Shown here piece by piece: positions 23,050 to 33,737 of a DNA stretch of 64,000 nucleotides (positions are counted from its first letter, which is position 1; the number at the start of each line of letters is the position of its first letter). A program made the position numbers and the translations under genes. This DNA comes from Haliclona indistincta (taxonomy: Eukaryota > Porifera > Demospongiae > Haplosclerida > Chalinidae), in assembly GCA_964017065.1 (NCBI GenBank), contig OZ024784.1:2354598-2418597 (forward strand), written 5' to 3'. Below the pieces are notes generated by a model, which was not told the DNA's origin, did no database searches, and was given only the letters and a program-made list of their open reading frames with translations.

Positions 23050-24096
23050 ATGGCTGACCGTGCCTCGCGACAATGGCTTCTAGGGGGAACTCAGAGAAGA
23101 AATTCCGCGTATGGAGCTACATGTATTCAGCAGAATCCTGCACGTACCGGAACGGTGCAATCTCGCAATAATGAAGCTATATTCTGGTTCGTATGGATGG
23201 GAATAATGCTCTGCTATACAACGATCGCAGCAATTATTGGTTCTGTCAAGTGGCTGCTCGTTAGCTACATAGCCAGTGATATTTTCACTGTATTGAATGT
23301 TGTACTGTGGTTTATTACTGCAGTCGACCTTGCTCTCAACATGCACTGGATGAATGGTCGACCAGCGGAAACAACAAAAAAGTTGATTAAGATATGGAGT
23401 AGACTGATACGAATACCGTTGATATGGTTCTTCATAAATCTCCTGTTGCCTCTAAAGGCATTTGACACATTGTCAAGTAACCAACAGCTATGGAATAGTC
23501 GTGATAATATTTCTGTGTTTCTGGATACAAGTCTATTCTATGGATCATGCATAGTGTATATGGCCATCACAGTGCTTTTGTGCATTCTACTGGGAATAAA
23601 TATTTATAAACTTCTCCAGGAATGTGTATCACCTGGAATCTGGAAGACCACTGCTATTGTCATTCTCATTGTGTTATATTGCATAATGATACTCATAGAT
23701 AACATCTTGCGCAATGTAACAATGTTCAATTTGCTTAGCCTCTCAAGCAACTCTATACTGCCACTTATAGGATCGTTCATAGTGGGTACTAGTATGATGT
23801 GTTTTTTCTTAATAACTGTTAAAGGTCTACAAACTAATTGTAAACGATTATTAATATTTCTGTTGGTCTTTTCTCTTATTCTGTTGGTCTTTTCTCTTAA
23901 CGTTGTTTCCGTATTGTTATTCTATATCACAGTATTTGTTATGGACCCTGATCATGTTCCTTGGATCAAAATTTCATTTGCAATTTCATTTGTAATTTCA
24001 TTCATCTTAATTACAATTACTACAGTGACAATTTTAATATTTGCTTTTCGCTATATCATAAGTTTAGTTGTTGTACCTGTACATTTAATTTTATAG
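23050..24096 (+). CDS. Gene Y, copy B: unrecognised ~8-span membrane protein, single exon
   Basis: A 348-residue intronless frame, paralogous to 16195-17145 over its full length. It differs by an N-terminal insertion ('MADRASRQWLLGGTQRRNS'), by a 21-bp tandem duplication at 23858-23899 that lengthens one hydrophobic span ('LLVFSLILLVFSLN'), and by a different C-terminus ('LVVVPVHLIL'). Spans and loops otherwise match copy A. The intact frame in both copies, despite many substitutions and in-frame indels, suggests both are still translated. Partner of gene X on the opposite strand; function unknown. Confidence 0.8.
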   Translation: MADRASRQWLLGGTQRRNSAYGATCIQQNPARTGTVQSRNNEAIFWFVWMGIMLCYTTIAAIIGSVKWLLVSYIASDIFTVLNVVLWFITAVDLALNMHWMNGRPAETTKKLIKIWSRLIRIPLIWFFINLLLPLKAFDTLSSNQQLWNSRDNISVFLDTSLFYGSCIVYMAITVLLCILLGINIYKLLQECVSPGIWKTTAIVILIVLYCIMILIDNILRNVTMFNLLSLSSNSILPLIGSFIVGTSMMCFFLITVKGLQTNCKRLLIFLLVFSLILLVFSLNVVSVLLFYITVFVMDPDHVPWIKISFAISFVISFILITITTVTILIFAFRYIISLVVVPVHLIL

Positions 24097-25102
24097 TTCC
24101 AATTACTGTGCATACAATCAAAGTGAAATGTCAGAGAGAATTATAGTTGTAACTGTAGGTTTATTTTAGATAACATAAGAATACTTAGATAAGGAGGTGA
24201 CAAGTTAGAGAGGAGATATTATCAGTTGTAGACTGCTTTCAATTTGGTTTTGCTGTCAAGACCTGGGCATCCCCCAGGCACATGATTTTTGTGGTTCAAT
24301 TTTAGCATGTGCAACTAGACCATTATTGGGTCAGCCATTTCAGCTGTTGGTCTACTGGATTCGTGAATAATATAATTTTTCAACATTCTAGAATGGTAGT
24401 ATGGACTTTCTGTTGACAATGATATAAAAGCTGAAATGGCTTTTTACATACAGTTTGCTGACAGAAAATTCACTGCCTGACAAGACAAATTTAGTTAGAA
24501 GCATCAGGAACAAAGATCTTTAAGTAGGAATTTGGTTTGTTGTCCTCTGAATTGAAGACAACACTTTTTAATATACATTATGCATAGGAAACAGTGTGCT
24601 GCACATTTTAAGGTGGAACATCATTTTCAGCATTAATTTTTTTACTTGAACATACTTCAATTACGAAATAATGAAATTGTTGTTGCCAATTGCAACTTGT
24701 TTATTCAGCAAACAGTAACTAAACAGCCAGTGATTAAACACTCCTCCTTTTGGCTTGGGAGAACTGAGAAACAACTGTTGGTTTGTTTTAGGACAAACAG
24801 CAGATGGGAATTAAACATAGGGAAGCCTACTTGTTATTACTACTTATGCTAAGAACCACCCAAGACCTGTGATTGATTTTCAGTGTTATTGTAGTGGTGG
24901 CACCTCTAACTACACAACAGATGAGGAGTGCTCACAAATGTAGAAAGAGATTAAATTGCCAGTTCAAATATCCTCCTAAAATAACCTAAAATGCCCTGTA
25001 CAAGTGTGTTAAAGTTTGGAAGGAGTGGAGACTGAGAGTTAGTTGAATTACCACAGGAAGTCACATGATCTGGTATACAGTACACCACAGGTAGGCATTG
25101 TT

Positions 25103-25827
25103 ATGCCTCGGTGGGCGGAGCCACGAGGCATACATGCAGTAGTCGTGTTGTCAGTTTGTCAGTTTGTCAGTCAGTCCGTCTGTTACTTCAGTTTTGCGGC
25201 GCACGCTGAACGATGGGTCCTGAAACTAGCAATGCAAGTAGAACTCGATATTATCTCGCTTTTCAACATTTGAAACTTGTATACGAAGCTTCGTTCTCGA
25301 GTTATGGCGTGATTTGCTTACTTTGTTTACCGTTGCTGGCGATCTAGGGTTCTCCAAAGGCAAAGCTGTCCACAGTTGACTGCCTAGAAGCTGATAGGTT
25401 AGAATTTTACTACAGGATAGCAGCGCAGGTTCAGAGAAATCGTGTAAGCAAGCTATGGAAGCTATCTAGCTCGTGGTATGCGTGTGCTGTGCTAAACACT
25501 GTAGACACGCCCTGTTGAATTGTGGTTAGCACTGATTGGCTTCTGATTGCATAACTAAAGCACTGCCGCATTGTGATTGCTGTACAGAAATCCTTTATAC
25601 ATGCATCTGCAGTTGCTTGTTTGTGGAATGGTGGCTAGTTACTGTACAGGAATTGTGCTATAGCTTGTATAATAGGTGGAGTTTACTGTAGCTAGTCCTG
25701 CTGTGTACTTGCTATGGTGTTAGTAAAAGCTGGATACCATTTGCTCTATAATTATTTGTCAGACAAAATTTTAAATTACTTTTTTTATTGTATAATTATG
25801 TGAAATTGTGGCATTCCACCGAGGCAT
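25103..25827. mobile_element. 725-bp element with 12-bp terminal inverted repeats
   Basis: Left end 'atgcctcggtgg' (25103-25114) and right end 'ccaccgaggcat' (25816-25827) are exact reverse complements. The element sits inside the ~930-bp segment that copy A lacks (copy A reads 'gatgaggagttgttgatagt'). A 31-bp hairpin ('tatgcctcg...cgaggcata', 25102-25132) is at the left end. The interior has no credible open reading frame, so it is non-autonomous. Confidence 0.65.
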
Positions 25828-26279
25828 CTGCACCTTTGGTGCTTATATTTATTGATAGTAACATGTGTATTATTTTCTGAAAAATGATGTGTAACAACAA
25901 GGGAGTATAGATACGCCCTCTTGACTCTATACGCCCTTGGTAACAATAACAATAAACTATACATCTGAAACTACCACATGGTATAGCTAAACTAACAAGT
26001 AACCACTACATGAATCTGCAGTAAACATCTACTCATACTGTTCATCAGTGCTCTGTGAGTGTTGTTATTACATAATACCATAGTGTGTGGGAATACAGTC
26101 TCTGACTATTCCCTATAGTCTCTAAATTACATTTTGAACTTGTTTTTTAGCTACATGTATATACATAATATGGAGATAGGAGACTAGATTCAAGAGGTAG
26201 TGATTGCCTGCTCTGAATAAAATGAAAAAAGGGTATAGTTCAGATGGACACTTACAAGCGAGGATAGGGAAGTTTAATA

Positions 26280-26321
26280 TTTCTTGTGTAGTTTCTTGAA
26301 CCATGCCATCATGTCCTTCAT
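26280..26321 (-). pseudogene. Inverted PP5 linker-exon fragment, copy B
   Basis: The minus strand encodes '[15 protein letters not shown]' followed by a stop. The functional PP5 exon 4 encodes '[19 protein letters not shown]'. DNA identity over the block is high ('atgaaggacatgatggc' is exact). Only this block is recognisable, so it is a relic and not a working exon. Confidence 0.68.
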
Positions 26322-26631
26322 GCATTGAGCTCTGTCTGATGTTACGTTTTCTTTTGTAACATCATACCCAGGCAACATACTAAGGTCTTATTGATAATCT
26401 CTCTATTGTTGTATTATCATTGCCGATAGGCAATGATATGTAGGGATGACCGCGAATTAAGATGGCGGCTACTCATGTGTGAAAATGAGTTTCGCACATA
26501 TCTTTTAGCGTTTCTCGAGATTCCAGACATCTAGGATTGATCAGACGATTGTTCTGAGCAAGAAAATATCTTTGGCGAAGCTGGCAGACGTTTCTAAAGT
26601 GGTAAACTAAAATCGCCGCCCACGCGAATTG

Positions 26632-26723
26632 TTCTTCTTCTTCTTCTTCTTCTTCTTCTTCTTCTTCTTCTTCTTCTTCTTCTTCTTCTTCTTCTTCTTC
26701 TTCTTCTTCTTCTTCTTCTTCTT
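26632..26723. repeat. (TTC)n microsatellite, about 30 units
   Basis: An uninterrupted TTC/GAA array of about 92 bp. Confidence 0.98.
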
Positions 26724-27568
26724 TGACAAGCATAGCGCTGTCCTGAGTGAACGAATCACTACCAAACCTGCACTATCGCATGTGTATATATCTTGGTTAG
26801 TGCACTTACTTCTTAGATAGGCATCAAACACTACCAGAAGCGAGTAATCCTTGAAAAACATGGTTTTTGGACCGTTTTGGACTAGCGACATCATTAATTA
26901 ACCCTCTTGTCGCTTCTTATCATTAACTCCGCCCACATCAGTTTTGCAGCTATCTCGCTACTGCGTTTTGTCTCTGCTCTGGACGCTTCAGCGCGCAAGC
27001 CAGAGGTATTAAAATGTGTCTAGACCAGTACTATACCCTAAATAACACTGATCTGTTCGTTAAAGCTTCAGATGGCGGGTTAAAGCTGACTTACACAGGC
27101 GTGAACAACTTGAGTAGTCCGAGTCAGCTTACTGGCGGCAAGATTCTATGCACAGTAAGGTTCCTACACCACACATCGTAAGTTGTAAAGGACTAGAAGC
27201 CTCTGTGAGTGTGATAATGACATCAACAAGATTCTACTAGGCGTGCTCCTACTATTTAGGCTCGCAGCATCATGAATTGGCAGTGACTAGTTCTCAGTAG
27301 TCTCTTCTTCATCCATTATAATACTAGCTAACAAGTATCATGTTGTCAAATCATACCTGGACTTGAAATTTTAAACCTTTCATTGAATGATTATTCTTGT
27401 GATTGGTAATATTAAACATTTAAACCACACTCCTTACTCTCAAGAGGCTGTGCACGCGTTCACATCAGTATCTATTGTACTGCTCACAGAGTTGTAAAAA
27501 TGAAATAACATCCAACATAGTATACAACTAAACAGTTCAAACTGATAGTGATCAAAAAAGTAACAGGA

Positions 27569-28098
27569 ACAAGTAAAGTAAAAAATCTTTAATAAAAAAA
27601 CTGAAAAGTGTAGGGATGACTCTTAAAAAAGGAAGGGAACAAGAGGGGATGATGCTTGCAAAAGTAAAGGAACAAGATGGAATAATGCTTGCAAATGTAA
27701 AAGTCCCAAGTATCCCTACATCAGCGGCTTGAAGGAGGACGCAGTCCGATGGAGTAATTGACGGTTGTAAATAACTGGAGGTATCTGTGTTTGGAGGACG
27801 CAGTCCGATGAAGTAATTGACGGTTGTAAATAACTAGAGGTGTCTGTGTTTATAGGAGGACGCAGTCCGATGAAGTAGTTGACAGTTGTAAATAAGCTGC
27901 AGGTAGCTATGTTTGGAGGACGCAGTCCGATGAAGTAATTGACGGTTGTAGATAACTAGAGGTATCTGTGTTTTGGAAGCATTATTCCATCTTGTTCCTT
28001 TACTTTTGCAAGCATCATCCCCTCTTGTTCCCTTCCTTTTTTAAGAGTCATCCCTACACTTTTCAGTTTTTTTATTAAAGATTTTTTACTTTACTTGT
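27569..28098. mobile_element. 530-bp foldback element with 122-bp identical inverted arms
   Basis: Arms 27569-27690 and 27977-28098 are exact reverse complements by eye over 122 bp. The 286-bp centre has an ATCCCTACATCAGCGGCTT block (related to the 20137 element) and four tandem units. Identical arms mean recent formation or gene conversion between arms. No coding capacity. Confidence 0.85.
27734..27974 (+). repeat. Four-copy minisatellite, ~60-bp unit
   Basis: Units begin with 'ggaggacgcagtccgatg' at 27734, 27793, 27855 and 27915 (spacing 59, 62, 60 bp) and continue 'gtaattgacggttgtaaat'. They lie between the arms of the foldback element. Confidence 0.92.
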
Positions 28099-28746
28099 AA
28101 AATAAGTGTCGATCTTTTTTTACGGTAATTATCTTCTTTCAAATTCAAGCCCATCTCTCATTCATTGATGGACTAATGGTTAGAGCTTATCATCCTGTGT
28201 TAGTTGCCATCACTTTATTTGCATGATACACTGCTACCAGATTCATTTCTCCTGTCTTTAGAAGCCATTGCGCAAGGGTTCTTTCATTAAAAAATTGTTG
28301 CACTCGTCAAGGAAAAATTTGGGGCGAGATAGTTATAGACACTAAGACCTATACTGGTATTGTATGACTCAAGAGGGGCGAGTGCCTCCCTAAATGAAAC
28401 CCTGCATCACACTGTTGCCATAGTGTCCTCACAACGCTTGGACGCTATTATTATGATAACAACGACTCTTGGGGTTCTAAATCGTGTAGATCCTCCGATG
28501 CACTGTCTAACTGATAACAAGGATCTGTTGCCTCTATTGGTAATGATTTGATATCCTTACAGAAATAGGTTAAAATTACAACACTACCCACTATCTATCA
28601 ACACTTTGATGACGATGCTGCACTTGACACATACTGGATAAAATGAGGTGATGTTGCAAAAACAGCATGCAACTATAGACAATCATAATGCTATATTAGA
28701 GAAGAGAGGCAGTTGAGGAGAGAGACAGAGACAGCAATTGATTAGT

Positions 28747-31700
28747 CTAATTCTTCTTTGACATCTCGAACATCGTAGTCATGTCCTCCTGAAATTCCGA
28801 TAATTATGGTGTCAAAATGTAACTTTAGTGAGCTTACCTCTTCAGAGTCCATGACAAGAGAGATGCCCCTACAGAGAAAATTATTTTAAGTAATATGTAC
28901 ATGTAAAGAACTAGATAAACAGTGTTTACACACCCCTTTGTGGAGGCAGGTCTGTAATAAAATTTAGGGTGGTATGGTGTATTGTTTTGCCTGGTCATTG
29001 TCTTGTGTCAGGAACATGCTACCACCAGGAGTCTATAATCAACTGCACCTATTAAGAGTACCCCTTATAGGCGAGGTCGATTATGGACTCTTGCTACCAC
29101 ATAAATTACCCATAAGTATGGGTGCTAAACATTTGAGTTGGTCTGTCAGTGGATTGGAATTAGTGTGTCATAAGTAAACATGGCTGTTCACTTTTTAATA
29201 GCTATACCACCAACAGTAAATATAATTATAGTACTATTACAGTGGAGGAAGAAATTTGATGAATCATCGAGCTCTTGCCAAAATTAACTCCACCAAAATA
29301 TCCTATTACTGTTATTATAATACGTGAACTAGGCGCTGGGTGCTAAAATTAAATTCACCAAAACATAAATACATTTTGAGCTTGAGTAAACAAGTACATG
29401 TACTAATACAACAACAGCACAAGGCCCAGAGTAGTCTGGGGCCCACCCTTTTGCAATGAGGGGTCTGGTAAAATCTGTACTTGCAATGTATTACATAATC
29501 TTAAAACTGCAAACACCCACCGCTTCACAATGAGTTACAAAACTTTAGCGGTGTGACCTGCGCAACACGGAAGTCACACACGCAGCAAAGTACAACGCAC
29601 GTATTTTTGATTCCACATGATGCATTACAAAGATAGAAATGATTTCTATTTCTTGTGACGCGACACGCATTGTAAATGTGACCCATATTGTATAACCGGT
29701 AATTTTCGACACCCAAATATTTCGAATTTTAGACTGGACTTAATTTTTGTCCAGTCTAAAAAGTCCAGTAGTTTTGTAGTTTTTAGTACACAGCTGCTAC
29801 TTACAGTGGCCGCCGTGAGTGTGAAACGAATAGCAAGGCAAATTGGAAATGGACGAAGGAAAACTAATGACTATCCTTACAGTGCACCGAGGTAGAGAAC
29901 CATCACCGTGAAGAATCTAATAAAGAAACTTAACCTACCAGTCACTCTAGGCTCCAGCCATAGGCTAAATTTCTTAATCGATTTACCAGTTACATGCATT
30001 GACTGACAGTGCCATTGCATAACTTTGGTATACAGTTTCTATCCTCATTGCGACCTAAGGAGTATACGTTCATAATGTCATGGCATTGGGTACAATCTGA
30101 AACTAGCAGTTTTTGCAGAAACAGTCCAAATTGAGTTTTGAGGGATTTTTGGGAACACACTACATTGCAACCTAAGAATGTTACATAGCCGTTGACATGT
30201 TAAACATATCAAATAGACCTCAGTATTATTACATAGATGTAGGCAACCTGTTTACTGTGATAATGCAGGTCTGCCCTTACAGTTACAGTAATACTAACTT
30301 ATCTAGTGTGGTAGTTGGCAAATTCTCCTCAACCCATTTCAGATCCTCCTCCTTGAAAATTAGAGAAAAGAGAGTTATAACAGACAAATCAGACAATAGT
30401 CACTAACAGTTTCAGCTGGTATGGCTGGTTTGGTGACATCAGACTTGGGAACAGTTCGCATCTTCAAGTTCTCTAAAAAATAAACACCAATATTATTTGC
30501 CTTAGTACAGTGTAGTCAACAAGAGTATTCACCCAGTATCCTACACCTGCGACAAGGATCTCATAGTGAATAGAAATAGCATGTTCGACATCAAAAGATC
30601 AAGCACTTAATAATTTACCATCATGTGATGAAGAACACTCTACAGGTACAATGGCGGTAGAACAGGCCCGGCATCTGCCAGACCAATAATTTCGACAAAG
30701 CTCATTATTCTTAAATTTTGAACATGCCTATGAAGTGCCCAAATAAACTGTCTAGGCAGCTTGGTGAAAGCTAACAAAGCAGGAAGCGCGTGCTATAGGC
30801 CTAAGAATAAACTTTGTGTATGTAGAGGCTTTGCAGTGTATAGCTGAACAACGCCTTTCGCAATCATCAAAGTAGGCATTATGTAAGCACTATACAACTG
30901 TTTCTAGCACTAACGGGACTTGTACAGACAGCAAATGACCATTAAACACAAAATCTCTAAAGCATCTAGACGTGGCGTCAAAAAATCAAATTCCTCCATC
31001 ACTTGTAAACACGAAATTAATATTGGTTTTGTTGAAAATTCACTCCCTAAAATTAAAACAATCAGAGTTCAATCAATATACATAGTCTTTTCTCATTTTG
31101 TTGAAGAGATAAAAATACGCATTTATATTCATGTAAATCGATTCAGCATTTTACCAGAAAGTAACTAAATGATCAACTGTTATAACCATAATATCTCACC
31201 GAAGTTCTTGTTTGGTCCCTGTTCATCATCTTCATCCTCATCATTATTCATCACAAGAGAATATGCAAACCTAGAGATGGACATGTGTTGACTGTCGCTC
31301 TGAATACCGTTTGTACTCACCGTTTGTTATTAGCTGATGGTCGCCATATTATAATGATAGCTATCAAGACCAATACAAACAACATGTGCCAGAAACACTC
31401 CTTCAACCACACCTCCTTCCAATCCTAGATGAAGAGAAACAGTACAAGAAATGTGACTTTGTGCAAAAATTGTACCATTCTGCTATGAGAAGCAAACATA
31501 CACTAGTAGGAACAAAGAAATACCACTATAGTCGCCAGCATTATTATTGTGCAGCTTCAAGCAAAATCAAGGTTTATTGTTTGAGGATAATTTTTACAAA
31601 TCTAAAGTGAACGGTTCTGAAGTACCCATTGTAAACCTAGTATTATTGGGTTACTGTGCATGTGCACAAAGTGAATAGAATTAGGCGGCGTTTACACTAC

Positions 31701-33684
31701 AACGATCAGTCCAAAAACGGGGAAATGAATCCGTCTTCAGCAGCAGCGTTTTGGCTGTTTACATGACACCGTTTTGCTTGGAATGTGGGTGTGGCATTTT
31801 AGGTAAGCATGCTGTTATTCGCTTGTACGCGCGAAAGAAGATACTCTTTGTTGATAGATGCTGTTTGATGACTCTTACCAGCATTCTTTGCACATATAAC
31901 GGCTGAGGTGCGCTGATTTATAAAGTTTGATAACGTTTTTGCTGTTTACACGAGCGTTTTCAAGTCTCCGTTTTCGAGGTCTCCACTTAGGTCTCCGTTT
32001 TCAGAAGTATCCGTTTTGCCTATGCGTTTTCATCGTTTTGGTGTAAACGCACAGTCAAAGTGGATACTAAAGTCTTCGTTTTCACATGAATGCGTTGTCG
32101 TGTAAACGCCGCCTTAGGCAGACAAATGCTACTGCAAGACACAAACACATTCTCCACTACGTGGAAGTTATCACAATCAATGTGAGCTCATTCTAAATAA
32201 TTTATCAAGAATAAAATTGTGCGTTTCTGTCTTATGCAAGCCCTTCAAATTACATGTAAACCCAATTCTCCCCAAACAGCTCACCTTAACACATTTATTG
32301 GAGCTAAGCTCAATGAACCACCATATGAGGAAAGCAAGAGATGCTAAAGTGAATAATAACATAATTATTGTAATCTCACACATCATGTTACTATAGACCA
32401 CTCACCAATCACAGCAAACACAAGAGCATAAGCAAGATGATTATAGAGAGAGATCTTGACATAGTTCTTACGTAGACGAAGTTGTCGTCGAGTGTTGACT
32501 AGAGCTGAGAAAATGTGCATTCACTTGTCAAGGAGCTAACATTATTATTTCAAGTAGGGCTGAAACGAATAACACATTTTCATGTTCGAATAGTCACTAG
32601 CTAAAACGAACGAATAGTCGAATACTCTATTATCGGAATAAAACTAGCTTTAGCAACCAGTGCGCAAGAAAAAAATATGTTTGAAAGTTTTATATCAACA
32701 TAAAGTCAGGGCTCAGGCTTGATTTGTGGACTGGTTACAAATAGCCCAAGTTTCCCAACTGCTAATAGACTTCAAACGAATATTCGAATAGCTGCAATAG
32801 CATTCGAATACTGTCAAAACGATCGAATAGTCGAATAGTACAAGTATTCGTTTCAGCCCTAATTTCAAGCAAAAGGAAGGGAAGAGAGAGGGAAAGAATT
32901 AAGTTAGGATATCCAGTAAAAGACACCACAGTCCACTAGAATGAGTACTCCCATTACCAACAGAGGCAGCAAATCTTGGCTGTGAGTTGTCAGCTAACAA
33001 AAAAAAACAGCAACAAGAGAAATAATGAATAAGGTGTACAAACTAGTGATGGTTACTAACGTTGATGGCTCTGACCACTCCATCAACAAATGCTACAACA
33101 AAGTAGACCACTCCAATACCAACCACTGAATGGAGAGTATTGCCCAGTCTCGGCCTGAGTGAGAAAAAATAATGTGAGAGCAAACTTGAAACAAATGAAA
33201 ACCAGATTTCTTTTCACTCTCTACATTAAAAGTGCTTCCATAGTGTTGTATGCTGTAGGCTGCACTTACTTGACGGTCCCAAACCCCTCACAGACAATGA
33301 TGAGTAGCATTCGTGATAGTGCTCTCTTAGCAGCTGACACAAACTCGGCTACATAGATGAGGCCCCATGCTGTGTGTGGTAAGAACGAGATACAATCTAA
33401 CACTGAAGCATGTTGTCTCTTACAGTTTTGCCCCTCATTCACAGTGCTGTACTCGGCAACGAAAAACACTTTCTCCAGAAACCCGAGAATGATGACAGCA
33501 AGAATCCAAAACTGAAGGCAAAAAAACCAAGAGTACCAACCTCAGACCTGGACACACCTGTAGTACTACAGGTTAGTTGATTCAACACACCTGAAGCTGT
33601 ACTAGATCCTTATAATAGCATCCAAGCATAATCAACCAGGCAAAACCCAGTATAACATATGCCACAAGGAGAAGACTATATACC

Positions 33685-33737
<53 letters not shown>

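Larger units (their letters stand above)
26416..28098. mobile_element. Composite insertion specific to copy B (~1.7 kb)
   Basis: Copy A reads 'ttgttgtataaataagtgtc' across this site (18525-18544). In copy B the two halves are separated by about 1.7 kb containing 'tgtagggatgaccgcgaatt', an AAGATGGCGGC motif (26459-26469), a (TTC)n array and a 530-bp foldback element. The 5' part parallels the copy-A insertion at 19160 in order: TGTAGGRATGA end, AAGATGGCGGCTAC, about 160-190 bp spacer, then a pyrimidine microsatellite. Confidence 0.65.
24097..28746. other. Intergenic region between gene Y copy B and TMEM87
   Basis: No supportable gene. It is the 3' flank of gene Y plus two copy-B-specific insertions (about 24922-25852 and 26416-28098), described separately. 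28100-28746 is collinear with 18534-20567 of copy A minus the copy-A insertions. Confidence 0.6.
20729..28849. repeat. Tandem segmental duplication, copy B
   Basis: Collinear with copy A but with its own insertions at about 24922-25852 and 26416-28098. It contains the intact gene X and runs into the complete TMEM87 gene, so its right edge is the ancestral locus while its left edge (PP5 side) is the derived one. Confidence 0.93.

Noticed and set aside
25043..25273. 76-aa frame inside the 725-bp element as a transposase remnant
   Set aside because: Composition is that of the terminal repeats and a short tandem 'gtcagttt' run; no catalytic motif.
26473..26894. Poly-Glu, poly-Lys and poly-Phe frames over the (TTC)n array
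   Set aside because: Triplet microsatellite read in three frames; the flanks match a non-coding insertion absent in the other duplicate copy.
27734..27974. Regularly spaced repeats resembling a CRISPR array
   Set aside because: Four units, with the whole ~60-bp unit conserved including the would-be spacers, inside a eukaryotic foldback element: a minisatellite.
29250..29360. AT-rich 'ccaaaattaactccaccaaa' repeats in a TMEM87 intron as an RNA gene
   Set aside because: No stable fold or known RNA signature by eye; resembles dispersed AT-rich repeat.
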